Source: Tenebrio molitor (Eukaryota; Arthropoda; Insecta; Coleoptera; Tenebrionidae). Taken from it: DNA of 64,000 bases. The position numbers were made by a program, and so were the translations under genes. Every line of letters starts with the position of its first letter. Position 1 is the first letter of the stretch. The notes beneath the pieces were generated by a model, which saw nothing but the letters and a program-made list of their open reading frames with translations, was not told where the DNA came from and searched no databases. The stretch lies in the NCBI RefSeq assembly GCF_963966145.1, contig NC_091053.1, positions 11,036,001 to 11,100,000 of the forward strand, given 5' to 3'. Below, piece by piece: positions 9,853 through 22,660 of the stretch.

Positions 9853-12603
9853 GTGATTGCACACGCTCCCGATCCCCTATCCCAAGACATAACACAATGG
9901 GAATTTACATCAACACAAACTTACAAAACACACGCCCGTGAAAAACGCAATTTTGCAAGCGAGGGTCAGACAATGATTGCTTTTACTGAATCTCGCCAAG
10001 AATTTCTTAAAAAAAACAAGATTAAAATCCGAAGTGTTTACCGAAATGCATGCTGACAGAATATCTTTGAATGGAAAAAGTGACCCAATAGTTTGTCAAT
10101 ATGCAGAAGACTACCTGCGCAAACATAAAAGACCACATATTAAAAATGCGGTTTCAAACAAAGTAAGGGAATTGGGAAGACTTCTCATTCCACTTCAAGA
10201 TATTTACAAAATTAATTCCATGCTTGAAATGCTAAAACCTGAACACTTTGATAAAGTAGTTTCCGCCAGCCGCATAATTTCTGGTTACAATGAAGCAACA
10301 CGATCTTTTAAAGCACCGTCTCTCGCTCTTCACATGAAAACAATATTATTAGCTGTATGTTCGGCTGCTAAAACTCTTTTGCTAAAAAAAAATCCTATTT
10401 TAGCAATCACTAATCATGACATGGCACTCAAAAATATTAAGGGATTTCGGGAGTTGGTCGACGCTAACTGGAAATTTGAAATGGGTAGTCTAGCACTAAA
10501 GGACCTAAATGAAAAGCAATCAACAAATCCACAGAAATTATCAGTAACCCAGGACGTCATTTTATTTAGAAATTATACACAAGAAACTGCAAATTCATGT
10601 GTGAAAAATTTAGAAACCAACCCAGAAAATTTAGTCGTTCAAAAAACTTACGGAAGCTGCTTTGGCTTTGACAATTATTTTAAATAGGAAGCGAATCGGA
10701 GATGTACAATACACGAAATTAGAATCTTACAATCGAATTTCAACGAGTACAAATCAGGAAGAGTGCCTTAATTCCTTAAATGAAACTGAAAAGGAATTGT
10801 CGAAACATTTTAAACGCATTACAACAGTGGGAAAAGGAAGTAGGTCAGTTCCGATTCTTTTTTCAAAACAAGTACAAAAATACATAAAAACACTGCTCTC
10901 AATCAGAAGAAAAACTACGTTCGTACCGCATGAGAATCCATTTTTATTCGCGTTAACAGGCAGCTCATCTAAATGGGTGGATGGGTCAGCTGTATTAAGA
11001 AAATATGCAGTCAAGTGTGGGGCCCAAAATCCTGCTACTTTAACCTCTGCCCGTCTCAGAAAACAAATTGCAACCGTTTTACAAATTTTGCACCTAAATG
11101 CACTGAAATGGAACAAGTGGCCACCTTTATGGGTCATACCAAGAAGACACACGAACAATTCTATAGGTAAGTAGGCAATTTTATGGGCAGATACCGAGTG
11201 AATTGTTAACAGCGGATCACTTTCAATATCTCTAGTACATTTAAAGTTGAAGAATTATCCTTTTCATAAAAAAATTATAAATATTTAAAGCTATCTTTCT
11301 ATTTTTTTTTATTTTTGAAAAGGATGCCGCAGGAAGTTTTTCAAACTGCTAAAATAGCCAAGTTACTTCTAATGATGGAAAGGGGTGTCACAGTATACCT
11401 TCTAACCAGTAGTCGCACTCCGCAAAATCTTTGTATTCAGTTGTAAGTCCGCGCTAGTTACTGCGCATAAGAGATCCAATACCCCCGATTTAAATTCCTG
11501 TCCGTAACGTTTAATTTCATGTAAAACGCCAGTTAAATTCATTGCGCAGTAACTTGCGCGAAAGCACAACGGTTTCAGAAAACATCAAAGTGCCGACGTC
11601 GAGTGAGACTACTGCTTAGAGGGTATACTGTGGGGGTGTCGGCAGTGAAAATCAGGGCAAAACGCTTGATGAAATCAACGTCGAATTGGAATCGTGGGAT
11701 AAACAATCTTTTGAACAAGCTGGAAATGGGAACTCCCATAATATTTATTATTGCAATTTTTTCTACAGTTAAAAGAATGAAAGCTATGTTAGCAATGCGT
11801 TTATTATTTACATTTGTTATTTATTTTTTACAAGCATACGTATGCTTTAATAAATAAATTTTTGAACATGTCTTGTTTTTCTTTATCAGAGATAGATGAT
11901 TCAAACGAAGAAAGCGAACCAGATGAATCAAGCAAACAAGATGCTCGAACTAAACTAGGTACACCAAATGAACTAATTCCACGAAATGTTTCAAATCATC
12001 CAGATGATTCAAATATACTTCCCACTACCAGTAACACTAGACAAGACAACGAGCCGGAAGCTCAGGATATTAGTAATTCCGACTCAGAAGGAGGTAAATA
12101 TAATTTTGTTTTATTTTTTGTGTACCTGCAAGCCTGTGTTAGCTTAAAAACTTCACATACGGGGTTTCAGTTCACACGATTTCTTTGGTTAACACACAAA
12201 AGACAGAATGTTTTTGCATTTTTTTTTTTAATTCTTTGTTAATGCACTTTCTGGTAAATAATGTAATAAAGAATGTTTTGTTTCATTGTGTAATGAAATA
12301 AATGGTAATAACTTTATTTATTTAAAAATCTACTCTTTATTAATTGCAGAAACACCGGCCAAAAAGAAATATAAAGCAAACCATAAAAAGGAGTCCAAAC
12401 CCAAAAAGGCTAAGTGTCGTGGAACATGGAACCACCAACAAAAGACCATGATGTTGCAATATTTTAAAACCCATGTAAAGAACAAAATCTCACCCAAAAA
12501 AGACGAATGTCTTAAACTGCGGGAGGATCATTTAGATTTGTTTAAGGATAAGAACTGGGTGCAGATAAAAGTGTTCATTTATAACACTTATAAAAATAAT
12601 TAA
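9853..12603 (+). pseudogene. Tyrosine-recombinase-like multi-exon pseudogene, unit 1
   Basis: Exon 1 holds a helical core-binding region (LGRLLIPLQDIYKINSMLEM), then a catalytic region ending SARLRKQIATVLQ and, in another frame, ATFMGHTKKTHEQFYR. These fit the R...GH...Y pattern of tyrosine recombinases. Exon 1 ends at a GTAAGT donor (11,167). Exon 2 starts at 11,323 (MPQEVFQTAKIAKLLLMMERG). Later exons are 11,890-12,093 (acidic) and 12,350-12,603, the last a Lys-rich SANT/Myb-like tail ending KDKNWVQIKVFIYN. Frameshifts lie in an A-run near 10,640, near 11,100, and at an 8-A run near 10,010. A MITE splits exon 2. Related proteins are common, unnamed, in insect and fish genomes; a Crypton link is possible but unproven. 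Confidence 0.6.
11389..11632. mobile_element. MITE in recombinase exon 2, unit 1
   Basis: The ends are CACAGTATACCTTCTAAC and the inverted GTATACCCTCTAAGCAGTAG, ~30 bp with few mismatches. A 7 bp duplication GGGGTGT flanks it (11,382-11,388 and 11,633-11,639). Removing it makes the coding frame continue from MMERG into GSENQGKTLDE. The element is 244 bp with no coding capacity. The duplication length suggests a hAT-like or related mobiliser. Confidence 0.8.
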
Positions 12604-12715
12604 ATATTAGTTGCCATTTGACAATTTTTAATTATACGTATTTTCTTATATTCAATAAAAGTTCAGTAAAAACAGTTGTTTTGTTATAGTAGATACTGTT
12701 GAGGTGTTGCCAAGT

Positions 12716-13021
12716 GCAGCCTGATCTGTCGGAACTCGATGTGTTGATAAAATGTTATATACAGCCTAAGCGTTGCAGCGCCCTCGGTAGTACGATCGCT
12801 AGAACTACGCGTATATAAAAATTGAAAAAAATGGGAAAATCGAGATCCGGTAAAAAAGTTGCTGACGTTCTTCCCCCACCCATACTAATGTTTTGGTGAA
12901 GATATACACGTAAAACAAGGCGAGATCCAATTTGGATCTCGTCTTGTCAAAATGGATCTCTACTTATACGAAAAATATCACTAAATGATCTCGACTTGTC
13001 CACAAACTATATCTATATATA
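12716..13021. other. Inter-unit spacer, unit 1/2 junction
   Basis: This DNA begins at GCAGCCTGATCTG and exists only between units, not after unit 4. It has several GAGATCC/GGATCTC motifs in both orientations, including a near-palindrome at about 12,924-12,944. I see no gene. Equal copies are at 18,359-18,664 and 26,112-26,417. Confidence 0.75.
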
Positions 13022-13169
13022 CAGGGTGATTTAAGAGGAATAATGAGCCTGATGGAATAGAAAATTCAACCCACAATACATTGGAACAAAAAGCCGGACA
13101 TCGAAGCGGTAAATGTCCGGGTTGCATTTTCTATTCCATCGGGCTCATTATTCCTCGTAAATCACCCTG
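13022..13169. mobile_element. 148 bp MITE at unit junction (1/2)
   Basis: Inverted repeats of ~45 bp start CAGGGTGATTTA and are flanked by TA on both sides (13,020-13,021 and 13,170-13,171), as for Tc1/mariner-type elements. Its right TA is the first TA of the Copia fragment (TATCTCATGC). Confidence 0.85.
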
Positions 13170-13175
13170 TATCTC

Positions 13176-13799
13176 ATGCTTGCCACGAGACCAGACCTGG
13201 CGTACAGCGTGGGGTTTATTTCGAGAACACTCGAAAATCCAACTCGAGAGGACGTCATAAGAGTCAAAAGAGTCTTCAGGTACATAGCAGGGACCTTGGA
13301 CCTGGGAATAGTTTATCGAAGCAACGTGGATGAAGGTTTTTTGGACGTCTACAGCGATGCAGATTTTGGAGGATGCACATCAACAGGTCGCTCAACCTCT
13401 GGAGTCATTGTAAGGTATGCTGGAGGAGCAATTTCCTGGATGAGTCAACGACAACCAGTTGTGGCAACTTCAACAACTGAAGCAGAAATCATCGCAGCAA
13501 ACGAAGGAGCCAAAGAGGCAATTTGGCTAAGCAGACTTTTTAGAGGGATCATTCAACTCAAAGATGTTCCCATTATCCAAGTTGACAACTCTGCAGCAGT
13601 GAGACTGGCTCAGAATCCCGAGTTTCACCGCAGAACTAAGCACATTTCCATCAAACATTTTTTTATCAGAGAAAAAGTGACAGAAGGAAAACTTGGCGTT
13701 CAACAAATCTCTACGGAACATCAAGTAGCAGATATTATGACAAAGCCGCTACCAAAGACACGCCTGAAGATTTTATGTGTGAAAATGGGACTTATGTGA
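13176..13799 (+). pseudogene. Copia RT end and RNase H, unit 2
   Basis: A 207-codon frame opens inside the Copia RT thumb (LATRPDLAYSVGF) directly after the junction MITE and runs to the natural Pol stop. The RNase H region is complete here: SDADFGGCTSTGRSTSG, STTEAEIIAANEGAKEAIW, VDNSAAV and the ending HQVADIMTKPLP. Everything upstream of the RT end is absent, because the amplified unit begins inside the gene. There is no promoter or true start. Confidence 0.92.
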
Positions 13800-14400
13800 A
13801 AAAGAAAGGACTATAGACAGTGAATTTCATGTTTTGTTTTTCAACTATCATTAACTAGGGAAAGTGTTAAAATAATATAGTTTAATGAAGTTGGTCATGA
13901 AATACTAGTATGTGCTTTAGAAAATATAAAGATAGCTGAGAGCTGCGTCTCTACAATAAATAAGTTTGTTTTTGAGCTTGTCAGAAAAATCACAATAAAT
14001 GTAATCTGTTTCCTTAAAAAAGATATTAAAGTGATTCATAAAGAACACGAAATATTGTTTTCATTAAGAGAAAAGCCTCAATAAAATTTGCACAAAGTGA
14101 TAAATTGCGAAGGCCTCGAGGTTGTTAAATTGCATCAAACACCCGAGAAACCTGCAGAAACTAAGGTTATGTCAATATTTCGCTGTCAGAAATCTGGCCA
14201 CACTGTTTTACGTTACCCGCCTTTTTTAGTTAGGTTAGGGAGGGAGGTTAGAATGAGTTCAAGGTTCCTAATATCTACAATAACAATTAGTTAATACTGC
14301 AATGTTCTGTGGTGCAATGGCCAGTTTAGATACCTGCAACGAAGTCTCGCCGACACAATTAAATTGGTTTAGGTGAAAATATTCCCGAAATTATTTTAAG

Positions 14401-15399
14401 GAACCACTCAAACCACACGAGGTGCCAGGGTATCCTTGGCAAAAGATCGGATGTGACTTGTTTGAATATAACGGAAATAAATTCCTAATCACTATTGATT
14501 ATTTTTCTAAATACGTAGAGGTGTTTAAAGTGAATAATATAACGGCAGAGACAGTGATTCGTGTTTTAAAAAATATTTTTGGGAGATTGGGAATTCCACA
14601 AACTTTAGTATCTGATAATGGTACGCAATATGCAGGATTTTTGTTCGAAGAGTTTGCTAAAAAGTGGAATTTTCAACATGTCACATCTAGTCCTCAATAT
14701 CCGAAATCAAACGGAATGGTCGAAAGGGCCATTCAAACTGTTAAGAATATTATTAAAAAATGTATAGAGTCAAAAACAGAATTAGAGCTAGCTTTGTTAG
14801 ATTACAGAAACACCCCTGTAGATTACTGTATTTTGTCGTCGTGCGAACTATTTTTTAATAGAAAGTTAAGAACGCTGATACCTATCCAAAGTAAGTTATT
14901 ACTTCCAAAGAATATTGATTTTAAAAAACAACGTCAAATGTTAGTACGGAGGCAAAGTAAACAAAAGATGTATTATGACAAGTCTGTTAAGTTTTTAAAA
15001 CCTTTAAAGGCAAGTGATAAAGTGTACATCAGGAAAGACGATATTTGGGTAATCGGACATGTAGTTAGAAAATTTAATGATAGATCCTATTTAGTTAAGG
15101 AGGATGGTAGTGATGTAATCTTAAGAAGGAATAGATATTTTCTTAAACCTTATTTTATAAACAATTCTGGATATATTTCTGATTCTGAAAGTGAGTCAAA
15201 TCTTCACAATGAGGAAGATGAAGCACATGAGGAATCACATGTAATAGAATTAAGCAGTGATAATTTTAGTGCGAGTGATAAGGAAGACAACGAAGTAAGC
15301 GAGACTGAGCAAGATAAAATTGCTTCCTCATCACACACACGAAGAACAATTTATATCTCTAAGTTTGGACGAAAGGTTAGACGTCCAGAAAAATTGTAA
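14401..15399 (+). pseudogene. Gypsy integrase C-terminal part, unit 2
   Basis: This is the same fragment as in unit 1, with MPGYPW in place of MPEYPW near the start. The D, D, E residues of the core and the acidic tail are intact, and the frame closes at the same stop. The missing N-terminal zinc finger and absent gag-RT make it non-functional. Confidence 0.9.
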
Positions 15400-15496
15400 T
15401 TTTTTTAAAAGGGGAAGATGTCATAGTATTGTAGTATTGTAGATAATGTAAATAGTGGGGAGTCAATAAAAAGACAGTAATGACTGGGCACTGGTA

Positions 15497-18246
15497 GTGA
15501 TTGCACACGCTCCCGATCCCCTATCCCAAGACATAACACAATGGGAATTTACATCAACACAAACTTACAAAACACACGCCCGTGAAAAACGCAATTTTGC
15601 AAGCGAGGGTCAGACAATGATTGCTTTTACTGAATCTCGCCAAGAATTTCTTAAAAAAACAAGATTAAAATCCGAAGTGTTTACCAAAATGCATGCTGAC
15701 AGAATATCTTTGAATGGAAAAAGTGACCCAATAGTTTGTCAATATGCAGAAGACTACCTGCGCAAACATAAAAGACCACATATTAAAAATGCGGTTTCAA
15801 ACAAAGTAAGGGAATTGGGAAGACTTCTCATTCCACTTCAAGATATTTACAAAATTAATTCCCTGCTTGAAATGCTAAAACCTGAACACTTTGATAAAGT
15901 AGTTTCCGCCAGCCGCATAATTTCTGGTTACAATGAAGCAACACGATCTTTTAAAGCACCGTCTCTCGCTCTTCACATGAAAACAATATTATTAGCTGTA
16001 TGTTCGGCTGCTAAAACTCTTTTGCTAAAAAAAAATCCTATTTTAGCAATCACTAATCATGACATGGCACTCAAAAATATTAAGGGATTTCGGGAGTTGG
16101 TCGACGCTAACTGGAAATTTGAAATGGGTAGTCTAGCACTAAAGGACCTAAATGAAAAGCAATCAACAAATCCACAGAAATTATCAGTAACCCAGGACGT
16201 CATTTTATTTAGAAATTATACACAAGAAACTGCAAATTCATGTGTGAAAAATTTAGAAACCAACCCAGAAAATTTAGTCGTTCAAAAAACTTACGGAAGC
16301 TGCTTTGGCTTTGACAATTATTTTAAATAGGAAGCGAATCGGAGATGTACAATACACGAAATTAGAATCTTACAATCGAATTTCAACGAGTACAAATCAG
16401 GAAGAGTGCCTTAATTCCTTAAATGAAACTGAAAAGGAATTGTCGAAACATTTTAAACGCATTACAACAGTGGGAAAAGGAAGTAGGTCAGTTCCGATTC
16501 TTTTTTCAAAACAAGTACAAAAATACATAAAAACACTGCTCTCAATCAGAAGAAAAACTACGTTCGTACCGCATGAGAATCCATTTTTATTCGCGTTAAC
16601 AGGCAGCTCATCTAAATGGGTGGATGGGTCAGCTGTATTAAGAAAATATGCAGTCAAGTGTGGGGCCCAAAATCCTGCTACTTTAACCTCTGCCCGTCTC
16701 AGAAAACAAATTGCAACCGTTTTACAAATTTTGCACCTAAATGCACTGAAATGGAACAAGTGGCCACCTTTATGGGTCATACCAAGAAGACACACGAACA
16801 ATTCTATAGGTAAGTAGGCAATTTTATGGGCAGATACCGAGTGAATTGTTAACAGCGGATCACTTTCAATATCTCTAGTACATTTAAAGTTGAAGAATTA
16901 TCCTTTTCATAAAAAAATTATAAATATTTAAAGCTATCTTTCTATTTTTTTTTATTTTTGAAAAGGATGCCGCAGGAAGTTTTTCAAACTGCTAAAATAG
17001 CCAAGTTACTTCTAATGATGGAAAGGGGTGTCACAGTATACCTTCTAACCAGTAGTCGCACTCCGCAAAATCTTTGTATTCAGTTGTAAGTCCGCGCTAG
17101 TTACTGCGCATAAGAGATCCAATACCCCCGATTTAAATTCCTGTCCGTAACGTTTAATTTCATGTAAAACGCCAGTTAAATTCATTGCGCAGTAACTTGC
17201 GCGAAAGCACAACGGTTTCAGAAAACATCAAAGTGCCGACGTCGAGTGAGACTACTGCTTAGAGGGTATACTGTGGGGGTGTCGGCAGTGAAAATCAGGG
17301 CAAAACGCTTGATGAAATCAACGTCGAATTGGAATCGTGGGATAAACAATCTTTTGAACAAGCTGGAAATGGGAACTCCCATAATATTTATTATTGCAAT
17401 TTTTTCTACAGTTAAAAGAATGAAAGCTATGTTAGCAATGCGTTTATTATTTACATTTGTTATTTATTTTTTACAAGCATACGTATGCTTTAATAAATAA
17501 ATTTTTGAACATGTCTTGTTTTTCTTTATCAGAGATAGATGATTCAAACGAAGAAAGCGAACCAGATGAATCAAGCAAACAAGATGCTCGAACTAAACTA
17601 GGTACACCAAATGAACTAATTCCACGAAATGTTTCAAATCATCCAGATGATTCAAATATACTTCCCACTACCAGTAACACTAGACAAGACAACGAGCCGG
17701 AAGCTCAGGATATTAGTAATTCCGACTCAGAAGGAGGTAAATATAATTTTGTTTTATTTTTTGTGTACCTGCAAGCCTGTGTTAGCTTAAAAACTTCACA
17801 TACGGGGTTTCAGTTCACACGATTTCTTTGGTTAACACACAAAAGACAGAATGTTTTTGCATTTTTTTTTTTAATTCTTTGTTAATGCACTTTCTGGTAA
17901 ATAATGTAATAAAGAATGTTTTGTTTCATTGTGTAATGAAATAAATGGTAATAACTTTATTTATTTAAAAATCTACTCTTTATTAATTGCAGAAACACCG
18001 GCCAAAAAGAAATATAAAGCAAACCATAAAAAGGAGTCCAAACCCAAAAAGGCTAAGTGTCGTGGAACATGGAACCACCAACAAAAGACCATGATGTTGC
18101 AATATTTTAAAACCCATGTAAAGAACAAAATCTCACCCAAAAAAGACGAATGTCTTAAACTGCGGGAGGATCATTTAGATTTGTTTAAGGATAAGAACTG
18201 GGTGCAGATAAAAGTGTTCATTTATAACACTTATAAAAATAATTAA
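15497..18246 (+). pseudogene. Tyrosine-recombinase-like pseudogene, unit 2
   Basis: This has the same exon layout as unit 1. The A-run near 15,655 has one base fewer, so the first 277 codons (to 16,330) stay open. The frameshifts near 16,283 and 16,745 are shared with every other copy and are therefore ancestral to the array. Introns start at about 16,810 and 17,737, and the last exon ends at 18,246. An AATAAA signal follows near 18,297. Confidence 0.6.
17032..17275. mobile_element. MITE in recombinase exon 2, unit 2
   Basis: This has the same insertion point, ends and duplication as in unit 1, 244 bp. Confidence 0.8.
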
Positions 18247-18664
18247 ATATTAGTTGCCATTTGACAATTTTTAATTATACGTATTTTCTTATATTCAATA
18301 AAAGTTCAGTAAAAACAGTTGTTTTGTTATAGTAGATACTGTTGAGGTGTTGCCAAGTGCAGCCTGATCTGTCGGAACTCGATGTGTTGATAAAATGTTA
18401 TATACAGCCTAAGCGTTGCAGCGCCCTCGGTAGTACGATCGCTAGAACTACGCGTATATAAAAATTGAAAAAAATGGGAAAATCGAGATCCGGTAAAAAA
18501 GTTGCTGACGTTCTTCCCCCACCCATACTAATGTTTTGGTGAAGATATACACGTAAAACAAGGCGAGATCCAATTTGGATCTCGTCTTGTCAAAATGGAT
18601 CTCTACTTATACGAAAAATATCACTAAATGATCTCGACTTGTCCACAAACTATATCTATATATA

Positions 18665-18812
18665 CAGGGTGATTTAAGAGGAATAATGAGCCCGATGGAA
18701 TAGAAAATTCAACCCACAATACATTGGAACAAAAAGCCGGACATCGAAGCGGTAAATGTCCGGGTTGCATTTTCTATTCCATCGGGCTCATTATTCCTCG
18801 TAAATCACCCTG
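18665..18812. mobile_element. 148 bp MITE at unit junction (2/3)
   Basis: This is the same element and position as at the first junction; GAGCCC replaces GAGCCT in the left arm, which improves pairing of the arms. Confidence 0.85.
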
Positions 18813-18818
18813 TATCTC

Positions 18819-19442
18819 ATGCTTGCCACGAGACCAGACCTGGCGTACAGCGTGGGGTTTATTTCGAGAACACTCGAAAATCCAACTCGAGAGGACGTCA
18901 TAAGAGTCAAAAGAGTCTTCAGGTACATAGCAGGGACCTTGGACCTGGGAATAGTTTATCGAAGCAACGTGGATGAAGGTTTTTTGGACGTCTACAGCGA
19001 TGCAGATTTTGGAGGATGCACATCAACAGGTCGCTCAACCTCTGGAGTCATTGTAAGGTATGCTGGAGGAGGAATTTCCTGGATGAGTCAACGACAACCA
19101 GTTGTGGCAACTTCAACAACTGAAGCAGAAATCATCGCAGCAAACGAAGGAGCCAAAGAGGCAATTTGGCTAAGCAGACTTTTTAGAGGGATCATTCAAC
19201 TCAAAGATGTTCCCATTATCCAAGTTGACAACTCTGCAGCAGTGAGACTGGCTCAGAATCCCGAGTTTCACCGCAGAACTAAGCACATTTCCATCAAACA
19301 TTTTTTTATCAGAGAAAAAGTGACAGAAGGAAAACTTGGCGTTCAACAAATCTCTACGGAACATCAAGTAGCAGATATTATGACAAAGCCGCTACCAAAG
19401 ACACGCCTGAAGATTTTATGTGTGAAAATGGGACTTATGTGA
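18819..19442 (+). pseudogene. Copia RT end and RNase H, unit 3
   Basis: This is the same 207-codon fragment as in unit 2, with one visible replacement (GGAGGAGGAATT for GGAGGAGCAATT, Ala to Gly before SWMSQRQ). The RNase H motifs are intact and the frame closes at the Pol stop. Confidence 0.92.
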
Positions 19443-20043
19443 AAAAGAAAGGACTATAGACAGTGAATTTCATGTTTTGTTTTTCAACTATCATTAACTA
19501 GGGAAAGTGTTAAAATAATATAGTTTAATGAAGTTGGTCATGAAATACTAGTATGTGCTTTAGAAAATATAAAGATAGCTGAGAGCTGCGTCTCTACAAT
19601 AAATAAGTTTGTTTTTGAGCTTGTCAGAAAAATCACAATAAATGTAATCTGTTTCCTTAAAAAAGATATTAAAGTGATTCATAAAGAACACGAAATATTG
19701 TTTTCATTAAGAGAAAAGCCTCAATAAAATTTGCACAAAGTGATAAATTGCGAAGGCCTCGAGGTTGTTAAATTGCATCAAACACCCGAGAAACTTGCAG
19801 AAACTAAGGTTATGTCAATATTTCGCTGTCAGAAATCTGGCCACACTGTTTTACGTTACCCGCCTTTTTTAGTTAGGTTAGGGAGGGAGGTTAGAATGAG
19901 TTCAAGGTTCCTAATATCTACAATAACAATTAGTTAATACTGCAATGTTCTGTGGTGCAATGGCCAGTTTAGATACCTGCAACGAAGTCTCGCCGACACA
20001 ATTAAATTGGTTTAGGTGAAAATATTCCCGAAATTATTTTAAG

Positions 20044-20556
20044 GAACCACTCAAACCACACGAGGTGCCAGGGTATCCTTGGCAAAAGATCGGATGTGAC
20101 TTGTTTGAATATAACGGAAATAAATTCCTAATCACTATTGATTATTTTTCTAAATACGTAGAGGTGTTTAAAGTGAATAATATAACGGCAGAGACAGTGA
20201 TTCGTGTTTTAAAAAATATTTTTGGGAGATTGGGAATTCCACAAACTTTAGTATCTGATAATGGTACGCAATATGCAGGATTTTTGTTCGAAGAGTTTGC
20301 TAAAAAGTGGAATTTTCAACATGTCACATCTAGTCCTCAATATCCGAAATCAAACGGAATGGTCGAAAGGGCCATTCAAACTGTTAAGAATATTATTAAA
20401 AAATGTATAGAGTCAAAAACAGAATTAGAGCTAGCTTTGTTAGATTACAGAAACACCCCTGTAGATTACTGTATTTTGTCGCCGTGCGAACTATTTTTTA
20501 ATAGAAAGTTAAGAACGCTGATACCTATCCAAAGTAAGTTATTACTTCCAAAGAAT
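20044..20556 (+). pseudogene. Gypsy integrase, unit 3, part before solo LTR
   Basis: The integrase core (GCDLFEYNG, SDNGTQYAG, NGMVERAIQT) is read up to LLLPKN, where the solo LTR at 20,557-22,660 interrupts it. The codon TCG of other units is CCG here (ILSPCELFF). The reading frame resumes at 22,665 after the 4 bp duplication GAAT. Confidence 0.9.
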
Positions 20557-22660
20557 TGCCACGGTATTTTTCTAATTTGGGTCGGCGGTTGGCAATTGTT
20601 GCCGGTAGCTCAGTCTTGGGCGGGGTAAGCGAACGAATTAGCCAGACCCGAAAGACAAGAAGATAAGGGCGCCAGGATCCTCCGGCACTGATGCTTCGGG
20701 AGTATCCGGATCCGACGATACTCCGGGGCCGATACCCGAAAAGAAACACACGTGTCCCAGTTAACAAATTTAATCAAATTAGATCCTCTGGTACAATAAA
20801 TATTTACAATAAGTGAACATTAAAAAAAATAATGTGTACAATTGGTTGTTGGTAAAAAAAAAAATAATAAAATTACTGTTCGATGTTCGATTGCAGCAAA
20901 CAAAAAAATTCAAGGAACGGTCCTGACCGGTAACGCACAAAATAAATTAAAACTAAAGATGAAATTCCCGCGAGCCGCCGACGATACTTGTACAAGCTCG
21001 GTGCGACCGCAAAACAAACGGTATCGAATTAAAACGCAACTCTTAAGTTACCGGCGTCGGATTTACAAATAATATTGTCAAAAAAAAATTTGAATTCCAA
21101 ATTACACACACACACAAGATAAAACACGCGACACAAGAGAGAGAGACAGTAACACAAAAGAAGAGACGTTATCTCCTTGCCGAAAAACGGCTGCGGCCTC
21201 GAGAGAGGAGATACCCGGCACGAGCAAAATGGAGGCTCTGTTCCTGTAGGCGCGATATGATATTCGGGAACGATCTGACCTGAGCCTCCTGCGTCGTCCT
21301 TCGGCGTCCTGTGGGGTTCGCGGCTCGGCGGTCCTGCTGCCGTTGAGGCCGCTGCTGATTCCGGTGGAGACGAAAAAAAGGCCAGAAAAACAGGAAACTC
21401 GACGGATCCGCTGGAACGGGTCCGGCAAAAGGTCCTCGTAAGAGATCCGCTTAAAAGACCCTTTCATAGAAAGAAGAGAACGCCATTAGGTAACGTACGA
21501 CGGGAAAACTGTGACTTACTCAGTCGGCGTGAGGTCTTTTTTTTTGGGGCGACGAAAAGCCAAAAAAAGTCCGTGACTCCCAAGATCCGGAAATTCCGAT
21601 AGAGTTGGGGTTCCAAAAGGTACGCTATCCAGCACGAAACGAAGAACCACGCAACTCTTCTGACGGGCACAGGAGACTTCGTGAAAATCCCTAAAATCGG
21701 TGCGATCCACAAGAAAACGCTGCCACGAAGTTCACCCAGTCACGGTACTTTTTCGAAAGAGGAAGAGTGGCATCGAAACGCGAACTTATCGCCTTGCCCA
21801 AAAAAGTCTAACCAGTCTCGGTGAAGGAAAACAGACCTTAACAGCTGTCGACCGAAGGAATATCGTGAACCGACAGGTGCGTGCGTGATCGAATTTTTGA
21901 CGCGCGACAGCGGGACCGAGATAGGTTAGAAAAATCAAAACAAAGGCACCAAAAGGCCTACGCCGTCGATCGTCGATGAAAACCGTCGATCGAGACCGTC
22001 TCCAGGTGTTTCGGGAGATGAAGAGAGTAGGATTAAGAGGTTCGTGAAGAAAGGAAAGAAAAAAAAAATGTCTAGGGACGAGAAGGTGAAGGGAATTTAT
22101 GGAGTTGGTGTCAAAAAAAAAAAAAGGGGAAAGGTAAGTGAACGGTACATTCAGAAGACCTACTCAACTCCGATAAACTCTAGGCCGTGAAGAAAGAAGA
22201 AGATAGGAAAGAGCGAAATTTTTCTGGCGAAGGGCCAAGGTTCGCGACCTGACAAACCCGACGGTATATAGCTACCGTCCCGCTGAAATTGTGAGGATAA
22301 GGGCACGATTCCAGCTGCCTCTTCAGCTGGGGCCAAACGAAAAGAAAACGAAGAAAAGCCGACAAGGAAAACCAAAAAAAGAAGGCAAGGTAGAAAGGAT
22401 TAACGACAACGACAAGCGAACGGGAGGATGAGGGATCGGGAACGAAAAGACACAAACAAAACGGTCGCGGTAACATGCGATTACTCTCAGCCTAACTGCG
22501 AGCGAGAGTTTACTGAATTCGTTACTTTTAAGGTTACTTTCGAGGTGTTCGAGTAACGATGGTGCATCCCCAAGCATTAGTGGAACCCATGGGCCTTCCA
22601 CTCCGGCCAAATCCGCAAAAAAACGAAAAACGAACGGAATGAAATTTTCGAACCGTGACA
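20557..22660. mobile_element. Solo LTR (2,104 bp) in unit 3
   Basis: The element starts TGCCACGGTA and ends CCGTGACA. A 4 bp duplication GAAT flanks it (20,553-20,556 and 22,661-22,664), and the Gypsy integrase frame resumes across it. TG...CA ends and a 4 bp duplication fit a Gypsy-type LTR left by LTR-LTR recombination. GC content is higher than the surroundings. Short frames on both strands inside it look like chance. Read on the minus strand it starts TGTCACGGTTCG and has a TATATA near 22,265, so that orientation is slightly favoured. Confidence 0.85.

Noticed and set aside
10754..11158. 134-codon minus-strand frame, repeated in each unit
   Set aside because: It is the reverse of recombinase exon 1, which has family motifs on the plus strand.
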